Below, piece by piece: positions 26,457 to 35,714 of a stretch of DNA of 64,000 nucleotides; the stretch's first letter is position 1; the number at the start of each line of letters is the position of its first letter. The notes beneath the pieces are model-generated. The model searched no databases. It saw only the letters and a program-made list of their open reading frames with translations, and had not been told where the DNA came from. Position numbers and translations under genes: made by a program. This DNA comes from Collinsella aerofaciens (lineage in GTDB: Bacteria > Actinomycetota > Coriobacteriia > Coriobacteriales > Coriobacteriaceae). The stretch covers positions 1,736,001 to 1,800,000 of the forward strand of contig NAKE01000001.1 in assembly GCA_008680965.1 (NCBI GenBank). Direction: 5' to 3'.

Positions 26457-27863
26457 CTATTCCATTTGCGTATTGGACGCAGCTGCAAGCTGGGCCACAT
26501 AGTCCTTAAACACGCGACCGCGCTCCTCGTAGCCCGAGAACTCATCGAACGAAGAGCAGGCGGGCGACAGTAAGATCACATCGCCGCGGCTCGAGAGCGA
26601 ACGGGCAACGTCCACGGCATCGCGCAGGTCGTCGGCCTGGGCGATATCGACATCACCGTCGACATCCGCCTCGTCCATAGCGGCGGTAAAGCGCTCGCGC
26701 GCGTCGCCAAAGCAGACCACCGAGCGAACGTTATCCATCACAACGCGGGCAAAGGAATCGAGCGGCGTGCCCTTATCGTGACCGCCGAGCAGCAAGATCA
26801 CATCGTCATCGGGAAACGCCGTCAGGGCCTTTTCGACCGCATCGGTGTTCGTTGCCTTGGAATCGTTGACATAGCGCACGCCATCGATCTCGCCACAGGG
26901 CTCAACGCGGTGCTCCAGCGGCTGGAACGAGACCAGGCCGCGACACACACCGTCAACATCGGCGCCGACCGTCAGGGCCGCCGTGGCAGCACACAGGGCA
27001 TTGATTACATTGTGATGGCCCGAAATCTTAAGCTCGGACGTATCGACGAGCGGGGTCTCGACGCCCTTCAGACGAACGACCATCTTGCCATCGCGCACAA
27101 ATGCGGCGTCCTCGCCCGCAGGCTCGTCAAAAGCAACCTTGCAGATGCGACGGCCCGGAACATAGATGTACTCATCGAACTCGTGGATACCGGCATCCTC
27201 GACGTCAACAATCACCAGGTCATCGTCGACCATATTCTCGAAGAGCTTAATCTTGGCGAGCGCATAGTTCTTATGGCTCTTATGCCAGCCCAGATGGTCG
27301 GGGGTAATGTTGAGCAGCACCGCCACACGGGGGTGAAGCTCCTGGGTCGTTGCGATCTGATAGCTCGAAAGCTCCGCCACAAACCACTCGTTATGCGCAC
27401 GGCCATCGATCTCGTTCACCGGAGGCTCGCCAATGTTGCCGACAGCAACGCTCGCCTCGCCCGCTGCCTTAAGCAGGTAATCGGTCAGTGACGTGGTTGT
27501 CGTCTTGCCGTTGGTGCCCGTAATGGCAATCCAATTTTGGGGAGACAGACGGTAGGCAAACTCGGGCTCACCCATAATCTGGGCAGCGTGATCACGGCCA
27601 GCCTTAAAGAATGCCGAGAACTCCGAGATGCCCGGACACGTCACGCATACATCAAACGCGCCCTCGACCTGCTCGGTTCCGTAGACAAACGATGCCCCGT
27701 GCGCCTCGAGCGAGCGCGTGGCATCGTTGGGCTCGGACGTGCCGCCACCGTAAACGGTAACGGCACTCACGCGCTCGGGATGTGCAAGCGCCCAGCGAGC
27801 GACATCAAGACCGGACTTGCCCTGGCCCAAAACGAGCAGGCTAAAGACATCAGCAAGAGGCAT
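26457..27863 (-). CDS. murD: UDP-N-acetylmuramoylalanine-D-glutamate ligase
   Basis: 468 aa. An N-terminal Rossmann part (LLVLGQGKSGLDVARW) precedes the ATP loop GTNGKTTTTSLTDYLL, then LNITPDHLGWHKSH, and the C-terminal DSKATNTDAVEKAL and LLGGHDKG motifs. It adds D-Glu to UDP-MurNAc-L-Ala. The gene sits between mraY (9 bp gap) and ftsW. Confidence 0.97.
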   Translation of the reverse strand: MPLADVFSLLVLGQGKSGLDVARWALAHPERVSAVTVYGGGTSEPNDATRSLEAHGASFVYGTEQVEGAFDVCVTCPGISEFSAFFKAGRDHAAQIMGEPEFAYRLSPQNWIAITGTNGKTTTTSLTDYLLKAAGEASVAVGNIGEPPVNEIDGRAHNEWFVAELSSYQIATTQELHPRVAVLLNITPDHLGWHKSHKNYALAKIKLFENMVDDDLVIVDVEDAGIHEFDEYIYVPGRRICKVAFDEPAGEDAAFVRDGKMVVRLKGVETPLVDTSELKISGHHNVINALCAATAALTVGADVDGVCRGLVSFQPLEHRVEPCGEIDGVRYVNDSKATNTDAVEKALTAFPDDDVILLLGGHDKGTPLDSFARVVMDNVRSVVCFGDARERFTAAMDEADVDGDVDIAQADDLRDAVDVARSLSSRGDVILLSPACSSFDEFSGYEERGRVFKDYVAQLAAASNTQME

Positions 27864-27872
27864 GAAAGACCA

Positions 27873-28892
27873 CTATCCCAACTGGAAGAACAACGCGAGG
27901 CCCAGGGCTCCGAAGGCCGCGGCGACAATCCAAAAACGGATGACGACCTTGGTCTCGGCCCAGCCCTTCTTTTCGAAATGATGATGAATGGGCGCCATAA
28001 GGAAGACGCGCTTGTGCGTAAAGTGGAAATAGACAACCTGAATCATGACCGACAGGGTCTCGACGATAAACAGACCGCCGATGATGAGGGAAACGACCTC
28101 GGTGTTGGTCATGATGGAGGTGCAGGCAAAAGCGGCACCCAGGGCAAGCGAGCCGGTATCGCCCATAAAGATGCTCGCCGGATAGCAGTTGAACCATAAA
28201 AAGCCCAAGCAAGCACCGGCGCATGCCGTGCAGAAGATGGACAGGTTCACATCGCCGTGTAAAAACGCCATGGCGGCCATGGCCAACATGGCGATCATGG
28301 AGGTGCCGCCGGCAAGGCCGTCCAAGCCGTCGGTGAGGTTTACGGCGTTGGAAAGGCCCGCGATCATCAGCCAGCAAAAGACAAGGTAGAGCCACGGGAA
28401 AGAAAGGCCGCAAATGGTGGTCGAGAGCACACCAAGGTCGATCGTCAGGCCACCGGGGAAAAGAATCTCGGGGGCGACGCCGCACCAGTTGACGGCAAGC
28501 ACGGTAAAGGTAACGCAGATGATGGTAAGGCCGATCATCTTGGCGTGAGGCGTCAGGCCGAGCGAGCGGCCGTGCGTGACAGAAGTCAGGTCGTCGATGA
28601 GGCCAAGAACGCCGGTTGCCAGCGTGGCGAGCAGCACAAGCACGAGCTCGGTGGTGAGCTTACCCATCAAAAGGCACGTCAGCGAAACGGCGACCAGGAT
28701 GATGACGCCGCCCATAGTGGGCGTGCCCTGCTTAATCAGATGACGCTTGGGGCCATCGGCGCGAACCTGCTGGCCGATGCCCTCGACCTTCAGGAGCTTA
28801 ATCCACCACGGCATAAGCAGCATCGCGATGACGGCGGCGATGCCCAATCCCAAAAATGCCTGGTACGTAGGATACGAAGGATTGCCGAACAT
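27873..28892 (-). CDS. mraY: Phospho-MurNAc-pentapeptide transferase
   Basis: 339 aa with ten membrane segments. Family motifs: GTPTMGG (about 55-61), the paired Asp region LGLIDDLTSV, NAVNLTDGLDGLA with catalytic Asp, and FMGDTGSLALG. The C-terminal PIHHHFE is the HHH motif. MraY makes lipid I on undecaprenyl phosphate at the membrane. Starts 3 bp after murF. Confidence 0.98.
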   Translation of the reverse strand: MFGNPSYPTYQAFLGLGIAAVIAMLLMPWWIKLLKVEGIGQQVRADGPKRHLIKQGTPTMGGVIILVAVSLTCLLMGKLTTELVLVLLATLATGVLGLIDDLTSVTHGRSLGLTPHAKMIGLTIICVTFTVLAVNWCGVAPEILFPGGLTIDLGVLSTTICGLSFPWLYLVFCWLMIAGLSNAVNLTDGLDGLAGGTSMIAMLAMAAMAFLHGDVNLSIFCTACAGACLGFLWFNCYPASIFMGDTGSLALGAAFACTSIMTNTEVVSLIIGGLFIVETLSVMIQVVYFHFTHKRVFLMAPIHHHFEKKGWAETKVVIRFWIVAAAFGALGLALFFQLG

Positions 28893-28895
28893 GGA

Positions 28896-30320
28896 CTAGC
28901 ACACACCTTCCACAAAGCGATCGAGCTCAACGAAGCGTGAGCCCTTGACCAGCACGACATCATGCTGCTCAAGAGCGCCGCCCATACGGTCGAGCACCTG
29001 CTGATAGTCGGAGAACACCTGAATGCGGTCCTCATCCATACCCATCATGCGCGCGGCCTCGGCCATACGCTGGGCAAGCTCACCGCCGACACATGCGAGC
29101 ATATCGAGCTTCTTGGCCGCCGCATAGGCGCCCACCAGCTCATGCATGCGAGGAGCCTCGTCGCCCATCTCGCCCATCTCGCCCAGAACCGCCATGCGCG
29201 AACCCGTGCACGAAAGCGAACACAGCAGGTCGAGACCGGCTGCCATCGATTCGGCACTGGCGTTATATGAGTCGTCGATGACGCGGGCGCCGCTCTTGGC
29301 GCGCTTGATTTCCTGGCGATGCCCGGTAATCGTAAGACCCCTAAAGGCGGCATCGATCTGCTCGGGCGTCACGCCAAGGCGATAGGCAACCGCCGCGGCC
29401 TTGACGGCATTGGGAACGGACTGCGCGCCGGGAATGGCAAGCAGTGTGTCGATAGTCTCGCCCAAGCCAAAATCGAGCGTAAAGACCGGGCGTCCCTCGT
29501 CATCAATGCGAATGTCGCACGCACGGACCTCATCGTCGTCCGAGACGCCCGCAAGCATCACGTCGACGCCCGCAGGCGCGGCAAAGGTGTCGCGGATGAA
29601 CGGAGTAAAGTCGTCCTCACCACCCAAAACCAGCAACGGGAGAAGGTCTCCGGCGGCGCACATGCCGCCAACAATCTCGGATTTGGCACGAGCGATATTC
29701 TCGCGACTGCCCAGAATACCGATATGGGAGGTGCCGATCTTGGTCACAATGGCAAGGTTGGGATTGGCGGACTGAGACATGCGCTCAATCTCGTGGAAAT
29801 GGTTCATGCCCATCTCGAGCACCAGAACCTCGGTGTCGGCAGGGGCCGCCAGCACCGTGAGCGGCATACCGATCAGGTTGTTGTAGTTACCCTTGGTTGC
29901 CCAAACGCGATAGCGCTTGGCGAGCACCGCGGCGAGCACGTCCTTGGTCGTCGTCTTGCCGATAGAGCCGGTAATGCCAATTACCAGGCAGCCAAGCTCC
30001 AAACGATAAGCGTGAGCCAGGCGCAGCAAAAACTCCTCGGGGTCATCGGTATGCAGGATGGCGCAGCCCTTCTCATGGGCCAGCGAAAGCAGCTCGGCAT
30101 CGGGCTCGCGCGTCATCACGACGGCGCCGGCACCCGACTCGATGGCACGGGAAGCAAAGTCGTTGCCGTCGACCTTTTCACCCGGGAAGGCGACGAATAT
30201 CGTGCCCTCCTCAACCTGGCGCGAGTCGATAACGCAACCGCGGCATACCCGATCGGCTTCTCCCGTCACGGTTCGGGCCCCTGTTGCGGCCGCGAGGTTG
30301 TTGACGGCGATCTCTATCAT
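28896..30320 (-). CDS. murF: UDP-MurNAc-tripeptide-D-Ala-D-Ala ligase
   Basis: 474 aa, ATG 30320 after GGGGAG. The N-terminal domain resembles MurE/MurF substrate domains (GCVIDSRQVEEGTIFVAFPG), the ATP loop is GITGSIGKTTTKDVLAAVL, then EMGMNHFHEI, and the C-terminal part has DDSYNASAESM. It attaches D-Ala-D-Ala to complete the pentapeptide. No murE gene lies in this cluster, so it must be elsewhere. Confidence 0.96.
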   Translation of the reverse strand: MIEIAVNNLAAATGARTVTGEADRVCRGCVIDSRQVEEGTIFVAFPGEKVDGNDFASRAIESGAGAVVMTREPDAELLSLAHEKGCAILHTDDPEEFLLRLAHAYRLELGCLVIGITGSIGKTTTKDVLAAVLAKRYRVWATKGNYNNLIGMPLTVLAAPADTEVLVLEMGMNHFHEIERMSQSANPNLAIVTKIGTSHIGILGSRENIARAKSEIVGGMCAAGDLLPLLVLGGEDDFTPFIRDTFAAPAGVDVMLAGVSDDDEVRACDIRIDDEGRPVFTLDFGLGETIDTLLAIPGAQSVPNAVKAAAVAYRLGVTPEQIDAAFRGLTITGHRQEIKRAKSGARVIDDSYNASAESMAAGLDLLCSLSCTGSRMAVLGEMGEMGDEAPRMHELVGAYAAAKKLDMLACVGGELAQRMAEAARMMGMDEDRIQVFSDYQQVLDRMGGALEQHDVVLVKGSRFVELDRFVEGVC

Positions 30321-30443
30321 TGCAGCTCCCCTGTAAACCTAATAATGCTATCGGCGTATTGTATCCCAGCGCCGCCTACGCGTGGTGCAGGGCGTGTGAA
30401 CAACCCGGATTAACCGACTGGCCATTTCATAGATAGTAACCCC

Positions 30444-32309
30444 CTACTTGGTGCGCGGGACACCCAACACGTCAAGCGCACTGGCCATAATGGACTGGAA
30501 CGGCACTGCGGCGGCATCGGAGCCTGACGGGGTTCCGTCAAGGGTGATATAGCACAGGACCTTGGGCGACTGCGCCGGGGCAAACCCCATAAAAGACGAC
30601 ATGTAGTTCTCTTTGAGGTAGCCGCCGTTCTCATCGGCGCGCTCGGCCGTACCGGTCTTGCCCGCCACGTCGTAGCCGTCCACCGCGCCGCCAACGCCCG
30701 TTCCCTCGGCAACGACCGTCTGCATACACGATGTCACCTGCGAGGCGGCCTCCTCGGAAATCGCGCGATCCCCCTCGCCCCAATCCTTTTCATCGCCCTT
30801 GCTCGACTTATAGAAGTGCGGAGTCATCATCACGCCGCCGTTCGCGATGCCGCCCACGGCACGTGCGACCTCAATCGGCGAGACGGACAGCGCCTGGCCA
30901 AAGCTCATAGCACCCAAGGTGGCACCATCGTACTGGTCGCGCTCCTTGACGATGCCCAGACTCTCACCCGGAAAATCGACACCGGAGCTATGACCGATAC
31001 CCCACTTGTCCACATAGGTGGCAAAATCATCGGCACCGATCTTGCGCCCCACCAGGACAAAACCGACATTGGACGAACGGCGCATCATCTCGCGTACGTC
31101 CATTGTCATGGTGTAGTCACGCTTGTCGGCATCGGTAACGGTATCGTCGCCCACCTTGATACTCGCGGGAACCTCAAACGATGTGCTCGGGCGCACAACG
31201 CCCAAATCAAATCCGGCGCCCGCAACCAGCGTCTTAAAGACCGAGCCGGGCTCGTAGGCATCCGTCACCAGACGAAGGTTCATGTCCTCGGTCTTGGCGT
31301 TTTCCAAATTGGTCTGGTCGTAGGTCGGATACGAGCAGGCGGCCAGGATCTCTCCAGTCGTCGGGTCGGTCACCAGGGCCGACCCGTTTTTGGCCTTCGT
31401 CTTCTCGACCGCCTCGGCCAAGGCATCTTCCGCGGCGCGCTGAATGTTGACGTCGATCGTCGTCACGATATCCACGCCATCGATCGCGGCAACCTTTTTA
31501 TAGGCACCGCCCGCGATGTAGCCGCCATCTCTTGCGCGCTCGCGCACAAGAGAGCCATTCGTTCCGGTCAGAAGCTCATCGTATTGTTTTTCGAGTCCCG
31601 TCAGGCCAGCGTTGTCCACGTTCACGACGCCCAGCAGCTGAGAAGCCAGGTTTCCATACGGGTAAACCCGCTTCATCGCCTGCTCAAAGAGCACGCCGGG
31701 TAGATTCTTCTTTTCCAGGGCGGCAGCGTCATCTTCGTCGACCTGGCGCTTGATATACACCCAGGAACCATCAGACAGCACCAGCTTGCGGCAGGTCTTT
31801 TTATCAATACCGGTAGCCTTGACCAGCGCCGAGACCGTCTTGTCGACGTCCTCGACAAGCTGAGGGTTCACGGCGACATTGCGGCATTCGACCGACGACG
31901 TCAGCACGTTGCCGTTGCGGTCGTAGATAGTGCCACGTTTGGCATAGAGCGTCTGTGAAAGCAGACGACGCGCGTCCGCGCGCTCGCGCAGCTTGTCAGC
32001 ATTCACGATCTGGTATTCGGCAAGACGGAAGACGCCCGCGGCAAGGCCAACCCCGATACAGCCCATAACGACATCGCGGCGAGGCAGCGGCGCTCCCGTA
32101 ACCCATTCAGACGACGACCCCTTGCGCGCGCCCGTATTGCGTACCCGAGGTCCGCCCGAGCCACGAAGACGCGACGCAGGGTCGTTGCCATAGGACGGCC
32201 CCGCGTTGTAAGATGGCCGACCCGTTCCTTGATAACCAGAACGTCCCCGCGAGGAGGGACGTCCAGACCCGTGGTCCCCGTCGGAACCGCGGCGATAGTC
32301 ATTTGTCAT
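30444..32309 (-). CDS. ftsI: Septal peptidoglycan transpeptidase FtsI (class B PBP)
   Basis: 621 aa. Residues 1-75 are a disordered Gly/Arg/Ser tail, with the membrane anchor at about 80-96. After the pedestal domain, the transpeptidase shows SVFK (356-359, active Ser), SSN (412-414) and KTGT (551-554). It cross-links septal peptidoglycan with FtsW. No PASTA domains follow. The gene lies 18 bp after the FtsL-like gene and 123 bp before murF. Confidence 0.96.
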   Translation of the reverse strand: MTNDYRRGSDGDHGSGRPSSRGRSGYQGTGRPSYNAGPSYGNDPASRLRGSGGPRVRNTGARKGSSSEWVTGAPLPRRDVVMGCIGVGLAAGVFRLAEYQIVNADKLRERADARRLLSQTLYAKRGTIYDRNGNVLTSSVECRNVAVNPQLVEDVDKTVSALVKATGIDKKTCRKLVLSDGSWVYIKRQVDEDDAAALEKKNLPGVLFEQAMKRVYPYGNLASQLLGVVNVDNAGLTGLEKQYDELLTGTNGSLVRERARDGGYIAGGAYKKVAAIDGVDIVTTIDVNIQRAAEDALAEAVEKTKAKNGSALVTDPTTGEILAACSYPTYDQTNLENAKTEDMNLRLVTDAYEPGSVFKTLVAGAGFDLGVVRPSTSFEVPASIKVGDDTVTDADKRDYTMTMDVREMMRRSSNVGFVLVGRKIGADDFATYVDKWGIGHSSGVDFPGESLGIVKERDQYDGATLGAMSFGQALSVSPIEVARAVGGIANGGVMMTPHFYKSSKGDEKDWGEGDRAISEEAASQVTSCMQTVVAEGTGVGGAVDGYDVAGKTGTAERADENGGYLKENYMSSFMGFAPAQSPKVLCYITLDGTPSGSDAAAVPFQSIMASALDVLGVPRTK

Positions 32310-32327
32310 ACTCAGCTACCGTCTTAT

Positions 32328-32798
32328 TTACTGAGCGGCCGCAGTCGAGCTAGCGCCCGCGGCTGCATCCTGCGAAAAGTCAAGCGTAACGCTCTCGCTG
32401 GGCTCCACCATGCCATAGGCGCCCGCAAGATCGCGAATACGCGTGTCGGCACCATAGACCGAATGCATGACCTCAAGGTTAGAACTCTCGTCGGTCGCCT
32501 TCTCGAGCGTGTTGGTAAGCTCTGCGTTGCCGTTAAGCACCTGGGCCGTAACACCGGCAAGCGCCACGCGCGCGACACCGATCGTCATGAAGACAGCCGC
32601 AATGATGCAAACCGTTTTAAGAACGCTCATGAAAACCGGGCTTACCGCCTGGTTTGCCTGACGGCCCGCGCCCGTGTAGACATCAAAACGCGGCGTGCGT
32701 TGCTCACGAGGGGCAACGGGCGCCTGCGGTGCCTCGCGGTAGGCGGGCATGGCGTTCATATCATAGGCGAGTGCTGCGTTTGAGGTGTTATAGCCCAT
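32328..32798 (-). CDS. ftsL: FtsL-like small bitopic divisome protein
   Basis: 156 aa, ATG 32798 after GGGAGGCGG. The cytoplasmic N-terminus (about 52 residues) is disordered and Pro/Arg-rich, with one membrane segment at about 57-80. A short periplasmic coiled coil follows (NAELTNTLEKATDESSNLEVM), then a low-complexity end. FtsL sequences diverge strongly; the assignment rests on topology and position between rsmH and ftsI. A general septum-formation initiator label would also fit. Confidence 0.75.
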   Translation of the reverse strand: MGYNTSNAALAYDMNAMPAYREAPQAPVAPREQRTPRFDVYTGAGRQANQAVSPVFMSVLKTVCIIAAVFMTIGVARVALAGVTAQVLNGNAELTNTLEKATDESSNLEVMHSVYGADTRIRDLAGAYGMVEPSESVTLDFSQDAAAGASSTAAAQ

Positions 32799-32888
32799 GA
32801 TATGCCGCCTCCCATCCCGAGTACGTTGGTAGTGTGTTTAAGCTTCGTTTATGGTGCGAGCGGGAGGTCCAATTTCGCGCGGTCGCGC

Positions 32889-33854
32889 CTACAGGCGCTG
32901 CGCCACGCGGATTTTGGCTGATCTCGCCCGAGGGTTGCGCGCGACCTCATCGGGTTGGGCAACCAAGGGTTTGCGGGTGATGACCTTGAGTATCGGCACG
33001 TTGCCGCACACGCACACCGGAATCTCCGGCGGGCACGTGCACCCCTGGCTCATCTCCTTAAAGTGGTTCTTTACGATACGGTCCTCGAGCGAGTGATACG
33101 AGATGACGCAGATGCGTCCGCCCGGGTTGAGCCACCTGGTGGCGGCATCAAGCCCCCTCTCGAGCACATCGAGCTCGTGGTTGACCTCGATGCGAATGGC
33201 CTGGAAGCTCTTCTTGGCCGGGTGCCCACCATGCCGACGAGCGGCAGCCGGAATGCCAGCCTTGATGATCTCGACAAATTGGCCTGTAGTTTCGATCGGT
33301 TCTTGCTCGCGACGGCGCACAATCTCGCGCGCAATCTGCGAGGCGAACTTCTCTTCGCCGTAGACGCGTAGAATCCGGGCGAGGTCGTGTTCGTTATAGG
33401 TGTTGATGACCTCAGCTGCGTTTAGGGTGTTGTTACCCGGATCCATCCGCATGTCCAATGGGGCATCTTCGTTATACGAAAAGCCCCTGCCAGGGATATC
33501 GAGTTGCGGTGACGAAACGCCCAAGTCAAACAGGAAGCCATCGACCCCGGGCACCTCGGCCGAGCAAAGCAGCTCGTCCAAGTCGCCGAAGTTGCCCTTC
33601 AGCAGCTGGTGCGGGACGCCGGGAACCTCGCGGTCCAGACGGGCGCCAGCGGCCTCGAGGGCCATGTCGTCCTGATCGACGCCGAGCAAAAGGCCCGTCT
33701 CCCCCACCTGCGCGGCCATCTTTACCGAATGACCGGCACCGCCAAGGGTGCAATCGCAGACAACGGAGCCGCTCTTGAGCTGCAGCGACTCAAGCACTTC
33801 GCCGAGCATGACAGGTTCATGCCGATATTCTTGTGTCAAGATCCCACGCTCCAT
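32889..33854 (-). CDS. rsmH: 16S rRNA (cytosine1402-N4)-methyltransferase RsmH
   Basis: 321 aa. The MraW/RsmH family is clear: YRHEPVMLGEVLE at the start, the SAM-binding CDCTLGGAGHS, LFDLGVSSPQLD, and the C-terminal VISYHSLEDRIVK. It methylates C1402 of 16S rRNA. ATG 33854 has only a distant AAGG. Next to mraZ as in nearly all dcw clusters (20 bp gap). Confidence 0.97.
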   Translation of the reverse strand: MERGILTQEYRHEPVMLGEVLESLQLKSGSVVCDCTLGGAGHSVKMAAQVGETGLLLGVDQDDMALEAAGARLDREVPGVPHQLLKGNFGDLDELLCSAEVPGVDGFLFDLGVSSPQLDIPGRGFSYNEDAPLDMRMDPGNNTLNAAEVINTYNEHDLARILRVYGEEKFASQIAREIVRRREQEPIETTGQFVEIIKAGIPAAARRHGGHPAKKSFQAIRIEVNHELDVLERGLDAATRWLNPGGRICVISYHSLEDRIVKNHFKEMSQGCTCPPEIPVCVCGNVPILKVITRKPLVAQPDEVARNPRARSAKIRVAQRL

Positions 33855-33874
33855 CCGTTACTCGCGCCTTGCCC

Positions 33875-34309
33875 TTACGAGAAGAAGAGGTCAAGCAGAG
33901 CCTCGTCGTCATCGTCCTCATCGGCCGCGGCGCGGTCCCAAACCTCAAGGTGGTCGTAGTTGCCCACAACCGTGACCTCGCGGTCAAGGTTCGCCTGCTT
34001 GCGGAGAGACTCAGAAAGACCGATACGACCGGCGCTGTCCACATCCATCGACGTGGTGCGCTTGTTGATCGCCCTCATGAGCTTCTGGTCGTTGATGTCA
34101 CGCGGGTTAAAACCCTCGTGGCCCTCACGACCCGCGAAGAGTCCTTCGACCCACTTATCGAAGGCCTCGGCAGAGAACACGTACAGAGCATCGACATCCA
34201 GGGCTTTGAACACGCGAACGTGCTCTCCAAGTTCCTCGCGAAGGGGTGCAGGCAGGGACAGACGACCTTTTGCATCGAGATTGCGCTCGTATGCACCAGT
34301 CATTCCCAT
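33875..34309 (-). CDS. mraZ: MraZ transcriptional regulator
   Basis: 144 aa, ATG 34309 after GGGAGGGCGCAC. Two MraZ/AbrB-like repeats: GAYERNLDAKGRLSLPAPLRE near the start and TSMDVDSAGRIGLSESLR in the second half. MraZ binds GTGGG-type repeats upstream of its own operon and represses it; such boxes are present at 34394-34440. The acidic C-terminus (DEDDDDEALLDLF) is an extension. Confidence 0.96.
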   Translation of the reverse strand: MGMTGAYERNLDAKGRLSLPAPLREELGEHVRVFKALDVDALYVFSAEAFDKWVEGLFAGREGHEGFNPRDINDQKLMRAINKRTTSMDVDSAGRIGLSESLRKQANLDREVTVVGNYDHLEVWDRAAADEDDDDEALLDLFFS

Positions 34310-34377
34310 GTGCGCCCTCCCCTCGGTTACTCAGATGGCACGTACGCGGGGAACCACCCCGCCTGTCGACGTCATTA

Positions 34378-34406
34378 ATAATATGGGGAACTGCCCCATT
34401 TTTCAA
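34378..34406 (-). promoter_or_regulatory. Promoter of the mra/division operon
   Basis: On the minus strand TTGAAA (complement of 34401-34406) and TATTAT (complement of 34378-34383) are separated by exactly 17 bp, about 70 bp upstream of mraZ. The spacer contains an ATGGGG/CCCCAT inverted repeat. Confidence 0.75.
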
Positions 34407-34440
34407 CACCTTTCCCCACTCCTTCCCCCACCCTACCCCA
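34394..34440 (-). promoter_or_regulatory. MraZ operator: four GTGGGG-type boxes
   Basis: Minus-strand GTGGGG boxes at 34414-34419, 34425-34430 and 34435-34440 (spacing 11 and 10 bp), plus ATGGGG at 34394-34399 inside the promoter spacer, 20 bp away. MraZ is known to bind tandem TGGG boxes about one helical turn apart, so autoregulation is expected. Confidence 0.8.
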
Positions 34441-34675
34441 CCACTCCACCCCCTAACTATTGGGCGCCACCCCCGAGCATATGTTCGAAAACACAATATG
34501 TTGTGTTTAACGCAAAGGCGGGATGCCACCTGTAGCACCCCGCCTTTCAACCTCAACCTTCAAGTTGACCTTGAGGCGATTTTTATGTCCCTTTACATCC
34601 CGTTCACATCGCCCCCAAACTCTCCCACGCGCGGCATGTGCACCCCGCCGCGCCGTTGGCCGGTGGCGCAAAATG

Positions 34676-34737
34676 GGACGGACCCCCGATTGCCAAAACG
34701 TGCGCAACAGCACGTTCCAGCAATCGGGGGTCCGTCC
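34676..34737. repeat. Nested palindrome after xerD
   Basis: Perfect 18-bp arms (34676-34693 and 34720-34737) with an inner AACGTGC/GCACGTT stem. No T-tract. Likely ends the pyrG-xerD transcript and belongs to the palindrome class seen elsewhere in the window. Confidence 0.8.
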
Positions 34738-34770
34738 TCGGATAGCATGTAATCGCAGCTCAGCAGCATA

Positions 34771-35712
34771 TTAGCGATGTGCCAGCGGGTGGGCCGCCAG
34801 GTAAACCTCAGTCAGCTGCGTACGATCGACATGCGTGTAGACCTGCGTCGTCGATATATCGGCGTGTCCCAAGATCTCCTGCAGCACGCGAAGGTCCGCG
34901 CCGCCCGCGAGCATATGGGTGGCAAAGGAGTGGCGCAACGTGTGCGGATGGAGTCCCACCAACCCCACCTGGCGTCCGTAGCGCTCGCATATGACGTGAA
35001 CACCCTGACGCGATAGACGCCCACCGTTCTTGTTTAAAAAGACCGCCGGCGTCTCTTTCCCACGAGCATGAGCCGCCAGAAGTCGGCGCCCATCACATAT
35101 ATAGTGCGTCAGGGCACGCGCCGCGCTTCCCACCAAAGGGACCAGACGCTCCTTGGAGCCCTTGCCGCGAACCAGCACAAAGCCGTCATCGGCATGGATA
35201 TCACTCACATCGAGCCCCACCAGCTCGCTCACGCGCAGGCCGCACCCATACAGCACTTCCAAGATAGCGCGATCGCGCAGACCCATCTCGCCATCTGGAA
35301 AATCCTGGTCGAGCAATGCCGAAACATCCTCCACCGAAAGGCACTCCGGCAGGCGCTCGGCCTTTTTTGGCAAACGCAACGCCGCCGTAGGATTTTGGGT
35401 CATGGCCCCATCGCGCACCAAAAAGGCATGCAGGCCTTTGACGGCAGCGAGCGCGCGCTCCACCGAGGCATCGGAATAGCCCCCATCGCGCCGATCGGCG
35501 ATAAAGTCCTCAATGACCCGCCGACTCACGTCCTCAAAGGACGCAATGCCCGTCCGCTCCAGATATGCACAGTAGGTCGTCAGGTCTCGGCGATAGGCGG
35601 CAATCGTGTTACGCGCCAAGCCCCGCTCGACTGCAAGGTAATCAAGAAACTCCCCCGCCGCCACAGCGAGCGGCGAAGGAGCTTCTCCGATATGTTCCCG
35701 GTTCGCCGGCAA
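34771..35712 (-). CDS. xerD: Tyrosine recombinase XerD
   Basis: 313 aa. N-terminal SAM-like core-binding domain (FLDYLAVERGLARNTIAAYRRDL) and a catalytic domain with RVSELVGLDVSDI (first Arg), HTLRHSFATHML (His and second Arg), and GHADISTTQVYTHVD (His and Tyr nucleophile). It resolves chromosome dimers with XerC. The only start near the pyrG stop is TTG 35712, two bases after the pyrG TAA; no better ribosome site exists. Co-transcribed with pyrG. Confidence 0.93.
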   Translation of the reverse strand: MPANREHIGEAPSPLAVAAGEFLDYLAVERGLARNTIAAYRRDLTTYCAYLERTGIASFEDVSRRVIEDFIADRRDGGYSDASVERALAAVKGLHAFLVRDGAMTQNPTAALRLPKKAERLPECLSVEDVSALLDQDFPDGEMGLRDRAILEVLYGCGLRVSELVGLDVSDIHADDGFVLVRGKGSKERLVPLVGSAARALTHYICDGRRLLAAHARGKETPAVFLNKNGGRLSRQGVHVICERYGRQVGLVGLHPHTLRHSFATHMLAGGADLRVLQEILGHADISTTQVYTHVDRTQLTEVYLAAHPLAHR

Positions 35713-35714
35713 CC

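Larger units (their letters stand above)
34310..34770. other. Gene-free region between xerD and mraZ
   Basis: It contains the mra promoter and operator, a hairpin at 34514-34547 (AAAGGCGGGATGC against GCACCCCGCCTTT) and the large palindrome at 34676-34737. Between the two hairpins lies a 20-bp dyad (CCTTCAAGTTGACCTTGAGG, 34557-34576) resembling MerR-family operators, without a nearby MerR gene. No ORF is convincing. Confidence 0.6.

Noticed and set aside
34557..34576. MerR/SoxR-like operator (CCTTCAAGTTGACCTTGAGG)
   Set aside because: The dyad is good, but no MerR-family gene is near and no -35/-10 pair flanks it; mentioned only within the intergenic description.
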